From the NCBI GenBank assembly GCA_964473555.1, contig CAYYPL010000001.1, positions 124,001 through 188,000 of the forward strand: 64,000 nucleotides of DNA. The letters are read 5' to 3'. Of this stretch, positions 53,871 to 62,158 are shown one piece after another. The notes beneath the pieces are model-generated. The model was given only the letters and a program-made list of their open reading frames with translations, did no database searches and was not told the origin of the DNA. The translations under genes were made by a program, and so were the position numbers. Position 1 is the stretch's first letter, and the number at the start of each line of letters is the position of its first letter. The DNA is from UBA11400 sp964473555. Its GTDB lineage: Bacteria > Bacteroidota > Rhodothermia > Balneolales > HLUCCA01.

Positions 53871-54533
53871 TCAGTCTTTATGACTCACATACGTTGTAGC
53901 ATGAAATTTGTTTATATGTATATTAAATAATGGTTTACAGATATAATGTGAAAGAGTAAGGCCAATTAAATCACGTGGAAAGGTATTAGGGATATCTTTT
54001 TCGTCAACAAGGCTTTTAAACGTGATTTTTCTCAGTGTTGAATCAAAATCGGCTACAAAATGCGACTTTTTGTCGGTATCGAACACATAAATGGGCTCGA
54101 TACCTAACTGGACACTGACTTCCTGTATCAGTATTGGAAGTGGGATAGGCCGAATTTTTTGTGATGATTGATGCAATCCCAGGCTTGATAAAACCAGGTA
54201 TGTTCTCTTTGGTAACGAATTGATGAAAGTAGCATTTATGTTAATCCTGTTGTTCTCTTCGATTTCAACTGTTCCTCTTTGAAACCCATTGATGCCGATA
54301 CAGGGTAGCCCATAGTCAGCAAAAAAGGTAATCAATCTGTGATTTAGATCCTGGATACTGCGAAGTTGAGCTTCGTGTCTCATCACGCCGGTTTGAACGA
54401 TTCTATCCGTATAGGCACTGTCTGCATGAAGGATGATACATTGTTCTGGACTGACCTTTTTGAGTGTTTCGGCAAAGGACTTCAGAAAAAGAGGATTATC
54501 CAGGTTTTCGTAGTCTAGGACACAAATGAACAT
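53871..54533 (-). CDS. Amino-acid-kinase-like protein of unknown function, coupled to cytidine deaminase
   Basis: A 220-residue protein. I start it at ATG 54533, 2 bases after the deaminase stop; the frame extends further upstream but only within the deaminase. Residues ~10-75 (FAETLKKVSPEQCIILHADS, then RSIQDLNHRLITFFADYGLP) resemble the acetylglutamate kinase/isopentenyl phosphate kinase fold at the spots HGDS and DLNxxL...GxxxxGIN. The N-terminal KxGGS phosphate loop lysine is missing (VLDYENLDNP instead), so it may be a pseudo-kinase or altered enzyme. The 3' half (VFDTDKKSHFVADFD) could match the later nucleotide-binding part. Remote similarity only, so function is unknown. Last gene of the five-gene run from 59903. 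Confidence 0.65.
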   Translation of the reverse strand: MFICVLDYENLDNPLFLKSFAETLKKVSPEQCIILHADSAYTDRIVQTGVMRHEAQLRSIQDLNHRLITFFADYGLPCIGINGFQRGTVEIEENNRININATFINSLPKRTYLVLSSLGLHQSSQKIRPIPLPILIQEVSVQLGIEPIYVFDTDKKSHFVADFDSTLRKITFKSLVDEKDIPNTFPRDLIGLTLSHYICKPLFNIHINKFHATTYVSHKD

Positions 54534-54535
54534 AG

Positions 54536-55243
54536 TTATTTTCTTAGTGGAGATCCGTTGAAGAACGCCGGTAGCAACTGTGCAGCAGTTGTGGCAGACT
54601 CTGTGCGGTCTGGATGATATAGATGGATTGTTTTGTATGGAATATGTTCTACTAAAACTTGTCTGCAAGCGCCACAAGGAGAAATAAATGACCCACTCGA
54701 TGCGGTAATGTGGATTGATTTCACCTGATCAATGCACCCATTGGCAATGGCTTTACAGATAGCAACACGTTCGGCACATAACCCAATTTGCCAGTCTGGA
54801 TATTCGATGTTTACACCGGTGATCCAGTTTCCATTGTCAAGTTCCAAAATACAAGCGACCTGGAAATTGGATTCAGCCACAATCGCCTGTTTCATCAGTG
54901 ATTCGAGCGTCTCTCTGGGTGATTTGTGGGGTTTGGAAGCTACTTGAAAGACTGGTTTGTCAGGTAATTCATTGATGGAATGTATTCCAAGGTGATGATA
55001 CTCTACCAGATAATCCAGCCTGTTGTCCTGAAAATAAGCGGGAAGGTATATGGATGTTGGTTTGTCTGCTTCTGACAAACATGAAAAAATGGCAACTTGA
55101 ACTGCCGATATCGTTAACGGAAATGATGCATTTTCAACTCTGACACCAGAGTAAAGCTCACCGTTTGATCCTTCAACAATACACCACTGTTCAGCGTGTG
55201 AATAGGGTACATAGACGTTTTTTTGAGGGAAGGATAATGCCAT
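54536..55243 (-). CDS. Cytidine deaminase, two-domain with degenerate N-terminal and catalytic C-terminal half
   Basis: Zinc enzyme that deaminates cytidine/deoxycytidine in pyrimidine salvage. The 235 residues hold two CDA folds. The N-terminal one (~10-80) has PYS (13-15) and VRVENASFPLT (34-44) but reads ISAVQ where the zinc/Glu motif CAE should be, so it is catalytically dead. The C-terminal one (~108-210) keeps Cys156-Ala-Glu158 (GLCAERVAICKA) and Cys190/Cys193 (SPCGACRQVLVEH). In E. coli Cdd the order is reversed: the live domain is N-terminal. It follows the serine hydrolase by 5 bases and precedes the kinase-like gene by 2. Activity on free cytidine is expected; modified nucleosides are possible. 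Confidence 0.88.
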   Translation of the reverse strand: MALSFPQKNVYVPYSHAEQWCIVEGSNGELYSGVRVENASFPLTISAVQVAIFSCLSEADKPTSIYLPAYFQDNRLDYLVEYHHLGIHSINELPDKPVFQVASKPHKSPRETLESLMKQAIVAESNFQVACILELDNGNWITGVNIEYPDWQIGLCAERVAICKAIANGCIDQVKSIHITASSGSFISPCGACRQVLVEHIPYKTIHLYHPDRTESATTAAQLLPAFFNGSPLRK

Positions 55244-55248
55244 TCGAT

Positions 55249-56445
55249 TTATTGTAAGATATAGAGCTGTACGATATCAGCAACATCAGATCTTACCTGA
55301 GCAATTCCCGATGCGTTAGATCTGTGTGGAAATGTTCTGTTTGTCAGTATGATGACAACAAGGTTGTTTTCCGGATCTGCCCAAAAGCTTGTGCCAGTGA
55401 ATCCGGTGTGACCAAAGGTCCGTTTTGATGCCAGGGTGCCAGCGCTACTGAAACCATCCATGGATTTCAAATCAAATCCTATTGCTCTTCGGCGTAACGG
55501 TGCTTGTCTGGATGTAAAATTCTTGACTACTTGCGCCGATATCAACTGATCAGAGTTCACTTGTCCATGGTTAAGCAGGAATTTTGCAAATTTTCCGATA
55601 TCGGTAGATGTTGAAAAAAGGCCCGCATGGCCAGCAATCCCATCCATATACCAGGCGCGTTCGTCATGAACTTCACCCACGATACGTTTTTTGCGGAAAA
55701 CCGTGTCGATTTCAGTGGGAAGTACACGTTGAAGATAAGCGGCATCACGGTTTCTGGGATTAAAAGCGGTATCGGTAAGTCCAAGCCGATTAAACCAGTT
55801 GTTGTACAGATAGACATCAAATGGTTCTTTAGTAATTTTTTCGACGATGAGACCACATAAAATTAGGCCAAGATCGCTATACAGGTATTCACCGGGACTC
55901 TGGATTAAAGGTTCATTTTTAATAGCCTCTACGAGTTCTTTTCGGGTTTGAAGCTGGTCAACATAGACCCTGAATGCTGGTAGACCAGACGTGTGAATCA
56001 ATAATTGGTATATGGTAACCCTTCTTTTCTCAGGAGTATCAAACTCAGGTATGTATTTTGCTACAGTATCATAGATGTTAAGTCGTCCCTCGTCGTGTAA
56101 TCCCATCACCGCAAGAGTGGTAGCCATAACCTTGGTTATTGAGGCTACATCAAATACGGAGGTCGTATCAACTTGATTAGATTGGTCGTATTCGTAGTTT
56201 CCGAATGCTTGATGATAAAGTATGCTATCCTGATAGATTACCTTCACAACAGCTCCGGGAAACACCTTGTGTTCAATAGCTTTATTAACAGTTGAATCAA
56301 TTTGCGTAAGCGGTATGCGGACGGCTACTGGGTTGTTATCCGAAGAAAATGAAGTACTTCTACATCCTGTTGCTGTGAGTGAAAGTAACAGAAAAAAGAA
56401 TGGTTTGTAAATCTGTCTTGCTTTATGAAGTCTGTTTGAACTCAC
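55249..56445 (-). CDS. Lipoprotein serine hydrolase, beta-lactamase/PBP4* family
   Basis: A 398-residue exported hydrolase (PF00144). I use GTG 56445, which lies 8 bases after the kinase stop and gives a proper lipoprotein signal: KPFFFLLLSLTATGCRS with lipidated Cys28. A longer ATG start (56499) would put 18 non-signal residues inside the preceding gene. Catalytic motifs: Ser102-x-x-Lys105 in DVASITKVMATT, Tyr-Ser-Asp in EYLYSDLGLIL and HTG in FGHTGFTGTSFW. Such enzymes are peptidases or esterases acting on peptidoglycan fragments or beta-lactams. Placement next to a BadF-type N-acetylglucosamine/muramic kinase suggests murein recycling, which is inference. Confidence 0.87.
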   Translation of the reverse strand: MSSNRLHKARQIYKPFFFLLLSLTATGCRSTSFSSDNNPVAVRIPLTQIDSTVNKAIEHKVFPGAVVKVIYQDSILYHQAFGNYEYDQSNQVDTTSVFDVASITKVMATTLAVMGLHDEGRLNIYDTVAKYIPEFDTPEKRRVTIYQLLIHTSGLPAFRVYVDQLQTRKELVEAIKNEPLIQSPGEYLYSDLGLILCGLIVEKITKEPFDVYLYNNWFNRLGLTDTAFNPRNRDAAYLQRVLPTEIDTVFRKKRIVGEVHDERAWYMDGIAGHAGLFSTSTDIGKFAKFLLNHGQVNSDQLISAQVVKNFTSRQAPLRRRAIGFDLKSMDGFSSAGTLASKRTFGHTGFTGTSFWADPENNLVVIILTNRTFPHRSNASGIAQVRSDVADIVQLYILQ

Positions 56446-56453
56446 ACTGTATC

Positions 56454-57359
56454 TTATTGCATTGCAACCGGTTTGGCCTGTCCCATGATCAAACGGCAAG
56501 CTCCTAAGGCGGGTTCAGAAATATCTTTCACCCACTGTATGTCTCGAATGGCTTCATTCAAACACGATGTGAGGACATTTTTGAAGTAAGCATTTTTAAA
56601 AAGGCCTCCGATTACACAAATAGGTGTTACCAGGAATCCAAGTGTTTCAGAAGCTATGGCTACCTGTCCGGCGAGTTTTGTGCAATTATCCATGATGATA
56701 TTTGCGGCAATACTATCGCCTTTTTGAGCGGCATCTAGTAAAATCGGCGCAATCTGAGCGGGTAAGATACTGTTGTCGTATATCCTGAGGATGAGGTCTT
56801 CGCGGGTTTCGATGTCGAACTTTGATTTGATCAGGTCTTCCATCATGGTCGTTTTACCCCCATCCATTGCAGTACAGATGGCAAACAGAGATTCCTGACC
56901 GAGTCGATATCCACCTGCCGGATCCCCGATCAGATATCCATAACCACCGGCTCTGTCCCAACGATTATCTTTTTTTCCTAGCACCATTGATCCGGTGCCT
57001 GTGATGATGAGAATTCCGTTTCCATTCTGAAAAGCTTCGGCGTGTGCAATGTGAGCATCGGAAGTGACCATGATGGGGAAGTGCTCATAGACTCTATTCA
57101 GTGCTGATCGTAGGCTTGTTTGTTCGGCTTCCCGACCACCACCAGCGATTCCGATTCCCAGGCCTTTGATTTCAGCTGTAGGATGCTGCTCGACAAATGC
57201 ATCGACCAGGATTTTAACCCGACTGACCTGGTCCTCGAGTTTCATCATTCGGGCATGGATGGAGTTACCCTGGTCTTTATACATGACATTGAGATCCTTG
57301 TCTACAGCAAGTAAAACCGAACGTGAACCACCTGCATCAATACCTAACCATACTTCCAT
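56454..57359 (-). CDS. BadF/BadG/BcrA family sugar kinase (N-acetylglucosamine kinase-like)
   Basis: A 301-residue ASKHA-fold kinase. The N-terminal phosphate loop is GIDAGGSRSVLLAVD (6-20); further blocks are GIGIAGGGREAEQTSL, VTSDAHIAHAEAF, GNGILIITGTGSMVLG (the second phosphate loop), and AGGYGYLIGDPAGGYRLGQE (~139-158). Sequence pattern fits eukaryotic-like NAGK and the amino-sugar kinases MurK/BadF-like used to reclaim GlcNAc and MurNAc from wall turnover. The substrate is inferred, but the kinase fold is firm. Penicillin acylase ends 63 bases upstream; the serine hydrolase start lies 8 bases past its stop. Cytoplasmic. Confidence 0.88.
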   Translation of the reverse strand: MEVWLGIDAGGSRSVLLAVDKDLNVMYKDQGNSIHARMMKLEDQVSRVKILVDAFVEQHPTAEIKGLGIGIAGGGREAEQTSLRSALNRVYEHFPIMVTSDAHIAHAEAFQNGNGILIITGTGSMVLGKKDNRWDRAGGYGYLIGDPAGGYRLGQESLFAICTAMDGGKTTMMEDLIKSKFDIETREDLILRIYDNSILPAQIAPILLDAAQKGDSIAANIIMDNCTKLAGQVAIASETLGFLVTPICVIGGLFKNAYFKNVLTSCLNEAIRDIQWVKDISEPALGACRLIMGQAKPVAMQ

Positions 57360-57422
57360 TGGAGTTTACTATGAGTTCAATAAATAGGCGGAATGTGCCG
57401 CTTTCTGTTAAATGACCAAAAA

Positions 57423-59903
57423 TTATTGTTGAATTTCGGCAGTGGGACTCACTATCATAGTTCGGAGTCTGTCCTGACCGGCTACGTTGCTATGATGCTC
57501 AAAGATGCGGTATTTACCGGTTAACCACAACTCAGTTTGATCACCAAAGTGATCCGATAATGGATTTCCTGATTGTCCAGTGGGCAATATAGATTCTGAT
57601 TTGCTCAGGTCGCTCAAATCTATGATTCGTCGAATGGATGCACCCAGAACCTGACCGTACGGGTCATGCCACTCATACTGCGTATTGTTAACCGTCATGG
57701 AGTGTCCGGGTACCGGATGAGGGCCTGAACTCAGTACATTTTTTACGATCAATCTCAGCGCTTTAGGTGAAGCAGGGTCTGCCGCAGCCTGGGTAAACAG
57801 AGCAGGTCCCAAGGTTAATGTATGTAAGTTTTCCCATCTCCATTCGGTGGTATTCGAGCCAAACCTATCGTAGAGTTCTTTCACAGACTGTCTCATACTT
57901 ACAACGATCAGTGAATCACGATAGCTGTACTCATTTTGTGTGGTTCGAAGCCAAATAGAGGGTTGATTCAGCAACTGTGTGGTAACACGTACGGGAAAAT
58001 TTTCTAGCTGAATAAAACTCTGAAAAACCGGGTCTCCCAGGTTCGCCCTGAACGTGTTTTCAACAAATTTCAGGAAAAATCCCTCATACAAACTGGCTGC
58101 TGTCGCACTTTCAGTAAATCTGAAGTCCCAATTTCTGAGATATGGCAGCGCCTTCTGCAGTAATGTATCAGAGGAAGCCTCAAGTACAGGTAATATGATT
58201 GAAGTAATGTCTTTTGCCTGAGGAGAAAAGACATCATTCTGGAGTTCCCTGTACAGATCTTTGCTATGCAGACGCTTGGAAGATAGCACCTCTTCAATTC
58301 TTCGGATGCGTGAATCAGGTTCCCAGAATGCCGTGAGGTAGTGGGGATAATCTGCTCCACCAACCGGATTATTCGCATTAGCGATGAAACCTGACTCTGG
58401 ATTGATGATTTTTGGAAGCTGGTCTGAAGGAATCGTGTCAGACCATCTATCGGTTGGGTTCCATCCCTGTTTAAATAGTAGTGGAACACGTTGCCTGATT
58501 GGAATGGCGCCGGTTGTGAACATGGCGATATTTTGATCGATATCTCCATACATCATATTTAAGGCGGGAACGCTGAAATCAGTCAATGCATTCTGGAATT
58601 CTGTGAAATTTTGCGCTAAGGCCATGTTACGGAGTGCTCTGAGTTCAAATGAGCTCTGATATCCAGTCCAGTTCATACTGATTAATCTGCCTTCAAAGAG
58701 AGTATCGTTTGGATGAATATCTGAAATCAGAGGACCGTTTTGGGTAATTCGTACTTCATGAAGTATTTCTTCACCTTCTTTCGTTTTGATGATTTCACGA
58801 TGAATGTCAAAAGGTTTGTAAACGGATAGGGTATCGACTTTATCGGCCAGGTACTGACCACGATCCATTGGATTGATTTCTTCAACAAAGAAATCGGTGT
58901 CATCTGGCATCAAACTGGTAAAAGACCATGCATGTCGGTCGGTCTGACCCAAGACCAGGAACGGTGCACCGGCTATGGTTGCTCCAGACATATTCACTCC
59001 ATCCAGATTGAAATGCACCTCGTACCATTTACCAGGCATATCTAAACCGAGGTGCGGATCACCGGCGAGTAGTGGATACCCGGATTCGGTTCTGGAACCA
59101 TCTGCAACCCAGGCGTTACTCCCGATGTGGGAGCCTTTTTGTCCCATGAGTGCTCGCAACTCGACATCTGTTTGGAGCAGGTTCATAGCTACGTCCTGAA
59201 GATCATGGAGATTAGAATCAGGTGTTGCTGTGGTGGGGGAATTGCGGATTTCAACGTCAAGGGGAGCGTACCATGCGGGGAAAAGTTCTCTGAGAGCTGA
59301 AGCTGGAAGCTTGTCTTCCAGGAAGCCCAACATGACCTTACTCCACCAGCTCACATTCAGTTCCCATCCCAAAGCCCGGCTAAGCGCCAGGGAGTGACGG
59401 GGGGTCCAGGGCATTGGCTTGATACCAGTCAATGCAAACTCGATCGGAAGTCTGTTGGAATTATTCTCAATGAAACGGTTAATCCCGTTGCTGTAGGCTT
59501 GAAGCAGTTGTAAATCTTCGGGCGTTGCCTGTTTTTCCAGTTCACCTGCAATACGCCAGAATCCAATGGTTCGGGTATACTGATCAAATGGAAGCAGATC
59601 TCTTCCCAAAAACTCTGAAAATCGACCTTCAAGATATAATTGATTCAAGGTTAGTTGCCAAAGACGATCCTGTGCGTGTAAATACCCCAGTGTGGTATAC
59701 AAATCTTTCTCGTTGGTCGCAAAAATATGAGGCACCCCGTAATCGTCCCATTTAACGGTTACCTCCTGGGTGATTTCAGGTAGTCTGAGGGTCGTTTCGT
59801 AGTCTGGTAACGGTTTATAGAAGGTCCAGTAAATGGCCATGACCGTAAACGTTGCCCCAAGAATAAGAAGCAACACAAGAAAGCGTACAAGTGATCTGAT
59901 CAC
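57423..59903 (-). CDS. Penicillin acylase family Ntn-hydrolase
   Basis: An 826-residue exported amidase that is made as one chain and self-cleaves. The N-terminal hydrophobic segment FLVLLLILGATFTVMAIYW (about 8-26) is a membrane anchor or signal. The alpha chain precedes the conserved junction HIGSNAWV, where Ser262 becomes the N-terminal nucleophile of the beta chain. Next is GYPLLAGDPHLGLDMPGKWY. FTSLMPDDTDFFVEEINP and IANANNPVGGADYP are family marks. Start is GTG at 59903. Substrates in this family include acyl-homoserine lactones, N-acyl amino acids and penicillins; none can be chosen here. First gene of the five-gene minus run. Confidence 0.93.
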   Translation of the reverse strand: MIRSLVRFLVLLLILGATFTVMAIYWTFYKPLPDYETTLRLPEITQEVTVKWDDYGVPHIFATNEKDLYTTLGYLHAQDRLWQLTLNQLYLEGRFSEFLGRDLLPFDQYTRTIGFWRIAGELEKQATPEDLQLLQAYSNGINRFIENNSNRLPIEFALTGIKPMPWTPRHSLALSRALGWELNVSWWSKVMLGFLEDKLPASALRELFPAWYAPLDVEIRNSPTTATPDSNLHDLQDVAMNLLQTDVELRALMGQKGSHIGSNAWVADGSRTESGYPLLAGDPHLGLDMPGKWYEVHFNLDGVNMSGATIAGAPFLVLGQTDRHAWSFTSLMPDDTDFFVEEINPMDRGQYLADKVDTLSVYKPFDIHREIIKTKEGEEILHEVRITQNGPLISDIHPNDTLFEGRLISMNWTGYQSSFELRALRNMALAQNFTEFQNALTDFSVPALNMMYGDIDQNIAMFTTGAIPIRQRVPLLFKQGWNPTDRWSDTIPSDQLPKIINPESGFIANANNPVGGADYPHYLTAFWEPDSRIRRIEEVLSSKRLHSKDLYRELQNDVFSPQAKDITSIILPVLEASSDTLLQKALPYLRNWDFRFTESATAASLYEGFFLKFVENTFRANLGDPVFQSFIQLENFPVRVTTQLLNQPSIWLRTTQNEYSYRDSLIVVSMRQSVKELYDRFGSNTTEWRWENLHTLTLGPALFTQAAADPASPKALRLIVKNVLSSGPHPVPGHSMTVNNTQYEWHDPYGQVLGASIRRIIDLSDLSKSESILPTGQSGNPLSDHFGDQTELWLTGKYRIFEHHSNVAGQDRLRTMIVSPTAEIQQ

Positions 59904-60022
59904 AGTGAGATTTAGATTCTACGTTTGGTGTGAATTTGGTATTTTGGTTACCAAATATGTTGAAAACACAATTTAATCATTTCCTGTCAAGTAACCTTTT
60001 GAATTTCAAGACGGAGTAAAGT

Positions 60023-61258
60023 TTGTCATCACAAAAATTAGTGGCATCCGCTGATATCCTGTTGCAGCTGGTGCGAACATACGGAACGCCAACGTACGTG
60101 TACGATGCATCGATGATTCAACAGCGCTGTGATCGGTTGAAAGCTGCATTTCAAGGATTACCCGTATCATGGATGTTCGCAGTCAAAGCGAATGATAATC
60201 CGCATATTTTAAAACTGATCAAATACAAAGGGTTTGGATTTGACACGGTCAGTTTCGAGGAGGTGCTCCTGGCTTTGAAAGTGGGTCAACATCCAGAGCA
60301 TATTTTCTACACCGAGAACAATATGACCGATATGGAGATGGTTGAAGCCATTGAGTCGAAGGTGGTGCTGAATATAGGTTCCTTTTCGCGCTTAGAGCAC
60401 TTCTGCAGCTCAAAAGGGGCTAAAACATGTACGATTCGGGTCAATCCACGCATCGGTGACGGGCACCATTCAAAAGTTGACACGGGGAATCAGGATTCCA
60501 AATTTGGAATCCGTCTGGACCTGATTCCTGATGCCTTGCGTGTTGCCTCCGAACATGGAGTCAAACTCACAGGACTTCACATTCATATTGGAAGTGGTAT
60601 TCAACGTCCAGAAAATCTGACCCAAGCAATGAAAGTACTGATCGACATCGGGCGCCAACTCCCGGACCTTCAGTATATCAATTTCGGCGGTGGATTTCCT
60701 GTACCGTATCAGCCTGGTGACCAAGAGTTTTCAATTGAGGAATTCGCCAATGCCGCCACTCCAATCCTGAAAGCGGAGTATGAACGCAGACAGGGGCATA
60801 TCAGGTTTTTGTTTGAACCCGGACGCTGGATTGTTGCTCCAGCCGGAGTATTGTTGACTCAGGTGAATACGGTTAAGGATCAGGGGCGTATTACGTTTTT
60901 AGGTACCGACACCGGTTTCAATCATCTCATCCGCCCGGCAATGTATGAAGCGTATCATCATGTTGTAAATGTATCTAAAGTAGATCAGCCCACAGTCAAG
61001 AAATATACCATTGCCGGTAATATTTGTGAGTCTGGCGATATTCTGGCTGAAGACCGAATCCTTCCAGATACCGAAATAGGGGACATTCTCGCACTTTGTG
61101 ATGCCGGTGCATACGGAATGACTATGGCTTCGAGTTATAATCGTCGGGCATTACCCGCCGAAATAATGCTAGATCGTGACGGATCACATCGCGTCATCAG
61201 ACCCCGTAAATCCCCACGCCGTGTTGTAGATGAATTTATAGAAGAAACTATGTTTTAA
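60023..61258 (+). CDS. lysA: Diaminopimelate decarboxylase
   Basis: PLP enzyme that makes L-lysine from meso-diaminopimelate, the last step of lysine synthesis. The 411-residue fold type III decarboxylase has the PLP lysine Lys55 in WMFAVKANDNPHIL. HSKVDTGNQDSKFGIRLD, GLHIHIGSGIQRP, YINFGGGFPVPY (the glycine-rich phosphate loop) and the RFLFEPGRWIVAPAG Glu-Pro-Gly-Arg block follow. The catalytic Cys in NICESGDILAED and the AYGMTMASSYN Tyr complete the site. Start TTG 60023 has GGAG 8 bases upstream, and SSQKLVASADI is a normal N-terminus. Lies on the plus strand, divergent from penicillin acylase; the next gene starts 22 bases later. Confidence 0.95.
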   Translation: MSSQKLVASADILLQLVRTYGTPTYVYDASMIQQRCDRLKAAFQGLPVSWMFAVKANDNPHILKLIKYKGFGFDTVSFEEVLLALKVGQHPEHIFYTENNMTDMEMVEAIESKVVLNIGSFSRLEHFCSSKGAKTCTIRVNPRIGDGHHSKVDTGNQDSKFGIRLDLIPDALRVASEHGVKLTGLHIHIGSGIQRPENLTQAMKVLIDIGRQLPDLQYINFGGGFPVPYQPGDQEFSIEEFANAATPILKAEYERRQGHIRFLFEPGRWIVAPAGVLLTQVNTVKDQGRITFLGTDTGFNHLIRPAMYEAYHHVVNVSKVDQPTVKKYTIAGNICESGDILAEDRILPDTEIGDILALCDAGAYGMTMASSYNRRALPAEIMLDRDGSHRVIRPRKSPRRVVDEFIEETMF

Positions 61259-61280
61259 TTATTTATCAAGGAGTATGATG

Positions 61281-62138
61281 ATGAATATCCAGAAAGTCAC
61301 TGTGATTGGAGCAGGAACCATGGGCAATGGAATTGCACATGTTGTCGCAATGAGCGGACTATCCGTAGATCTGGTTGATGTCAATCAAACCGCATTGGAC
61401 AAAGCAATAGCCACTATCGATAAAAATTTAGGTCGAATGGTCTCCAAAGAGAAGATCAGTGTCCAAGAGCATGTGGAAGTTTTGTCCCGAATTTCATGTT
61501 CAGTCGACTTGAAAACGAGTGTGGTCAATTCAGATCTGATCATTGAAGCCGTGAGTGAAAATCTCGAGTTGAAGACCAAACTCTTCAAATTGATCGATGA
61601 GTCGGCGCCTGCACATGCAATTTTGGCATCCAATACTTCCAGTATTTCTATAACAAAACTTGCTACGGCTACTTCTCGTCCTGAGAGAGTAGTTGGGATG
61701 CATTTTTTTAATCCAGTACCGGTCATGAAACTCGTAGAGATCATCCGCGGGTTTGCGACCTCACAAGGCGTTTATGATACAATCAGATCGTTAACGATTA
61801 AATTGGGTAAAGAGCCGGTCGAAGTTCAGGATTATCCAGGTTTTGTGTCCAACCGAGTACTGATGCCTATGATAAATGAAGCTATTTATTGTGTCTATGA
61901 AGGCGTGGCTACTCCTGAGGATGTAGATACGGTGATGAAACTTGGTATGGCACATCCAATGGGTCCATTAAGGCTGGCCGATTTTATAGGATTAGATGTG
62001 TGCCTGTCGATCATGAATGTACTTTATGACGGATTCAAGGATTCGAAGTATCGCCCTTGTCCTCTTTTGGTCAAAATGGTTGATGCAGGCCGCCTGGGCG
62101 ACAAAACGGGTCAGGGATTCTATTCTTACTCCAACTAA
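61281..62138 (+). CDS. 3-hydroxybutyryl-CoA dehydrogenase
   Basis: NAD-dependent oxidation/reduction of 3-hydroxyacyl-CoA. I start at the third of three tandem ATG codons (61281): AGGAG sits 7 bases upstream of it, and the first two lie too near the ribosome binding site. The 285-residue protein has the dinucleotide loop VIGAGTMGNGIAHVVAMSG (~8-26), then ILASNTSSISITKLA (~114-128), the catalytic His in VGMHFFNPVPVMKLVEI (~140) and GFVSNRVLMPMINEA. It ends in GQGFYSYSN, the family C-terminus. No thiolase or crotonase is adjacent, so its pathway (butyrate/PHB or beta-oxidation) is open. It starts 22 bases after lysA. Confidence 0.94.
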   Translation: MNIQKVTVIGAGTMGNGIAHVVAMSGLSVDLVDVNQTALDKAIATIDKNLGRMVSKEKISVQEHVEVLSRISCSVDLKTSVVNSDLIIEAVSENLELKTKLFKLIDESAPAHAILASNTSSISITKLATATSRPERVVGMHFFNPVPVMKLVEIIRGFATSQGVYDTIRSLTIKLGKEPVEVQDYPGFVSNRVLMPMINEAIYCVYEGVATPEDVDTVMKLGMAHPMGPLRLADFIGLDVCLSIMNVLYDGFKDSKYRPCPLLVKMVDAGRLGDKTGQGFYSYSN

Positions 62139-62158
62139 TCGATGATTCATAAAACTCT

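Noticed and set aside
58070..58549. 159-codon minus-strand frame within the penicillin acylase gene, suggesting a frameshift
   Set aside because: The acylase frame is continuous from 59903 to 57423 with conserved motifs on both sides, so no frameshift is needed; this is a same-strand alternate frame.
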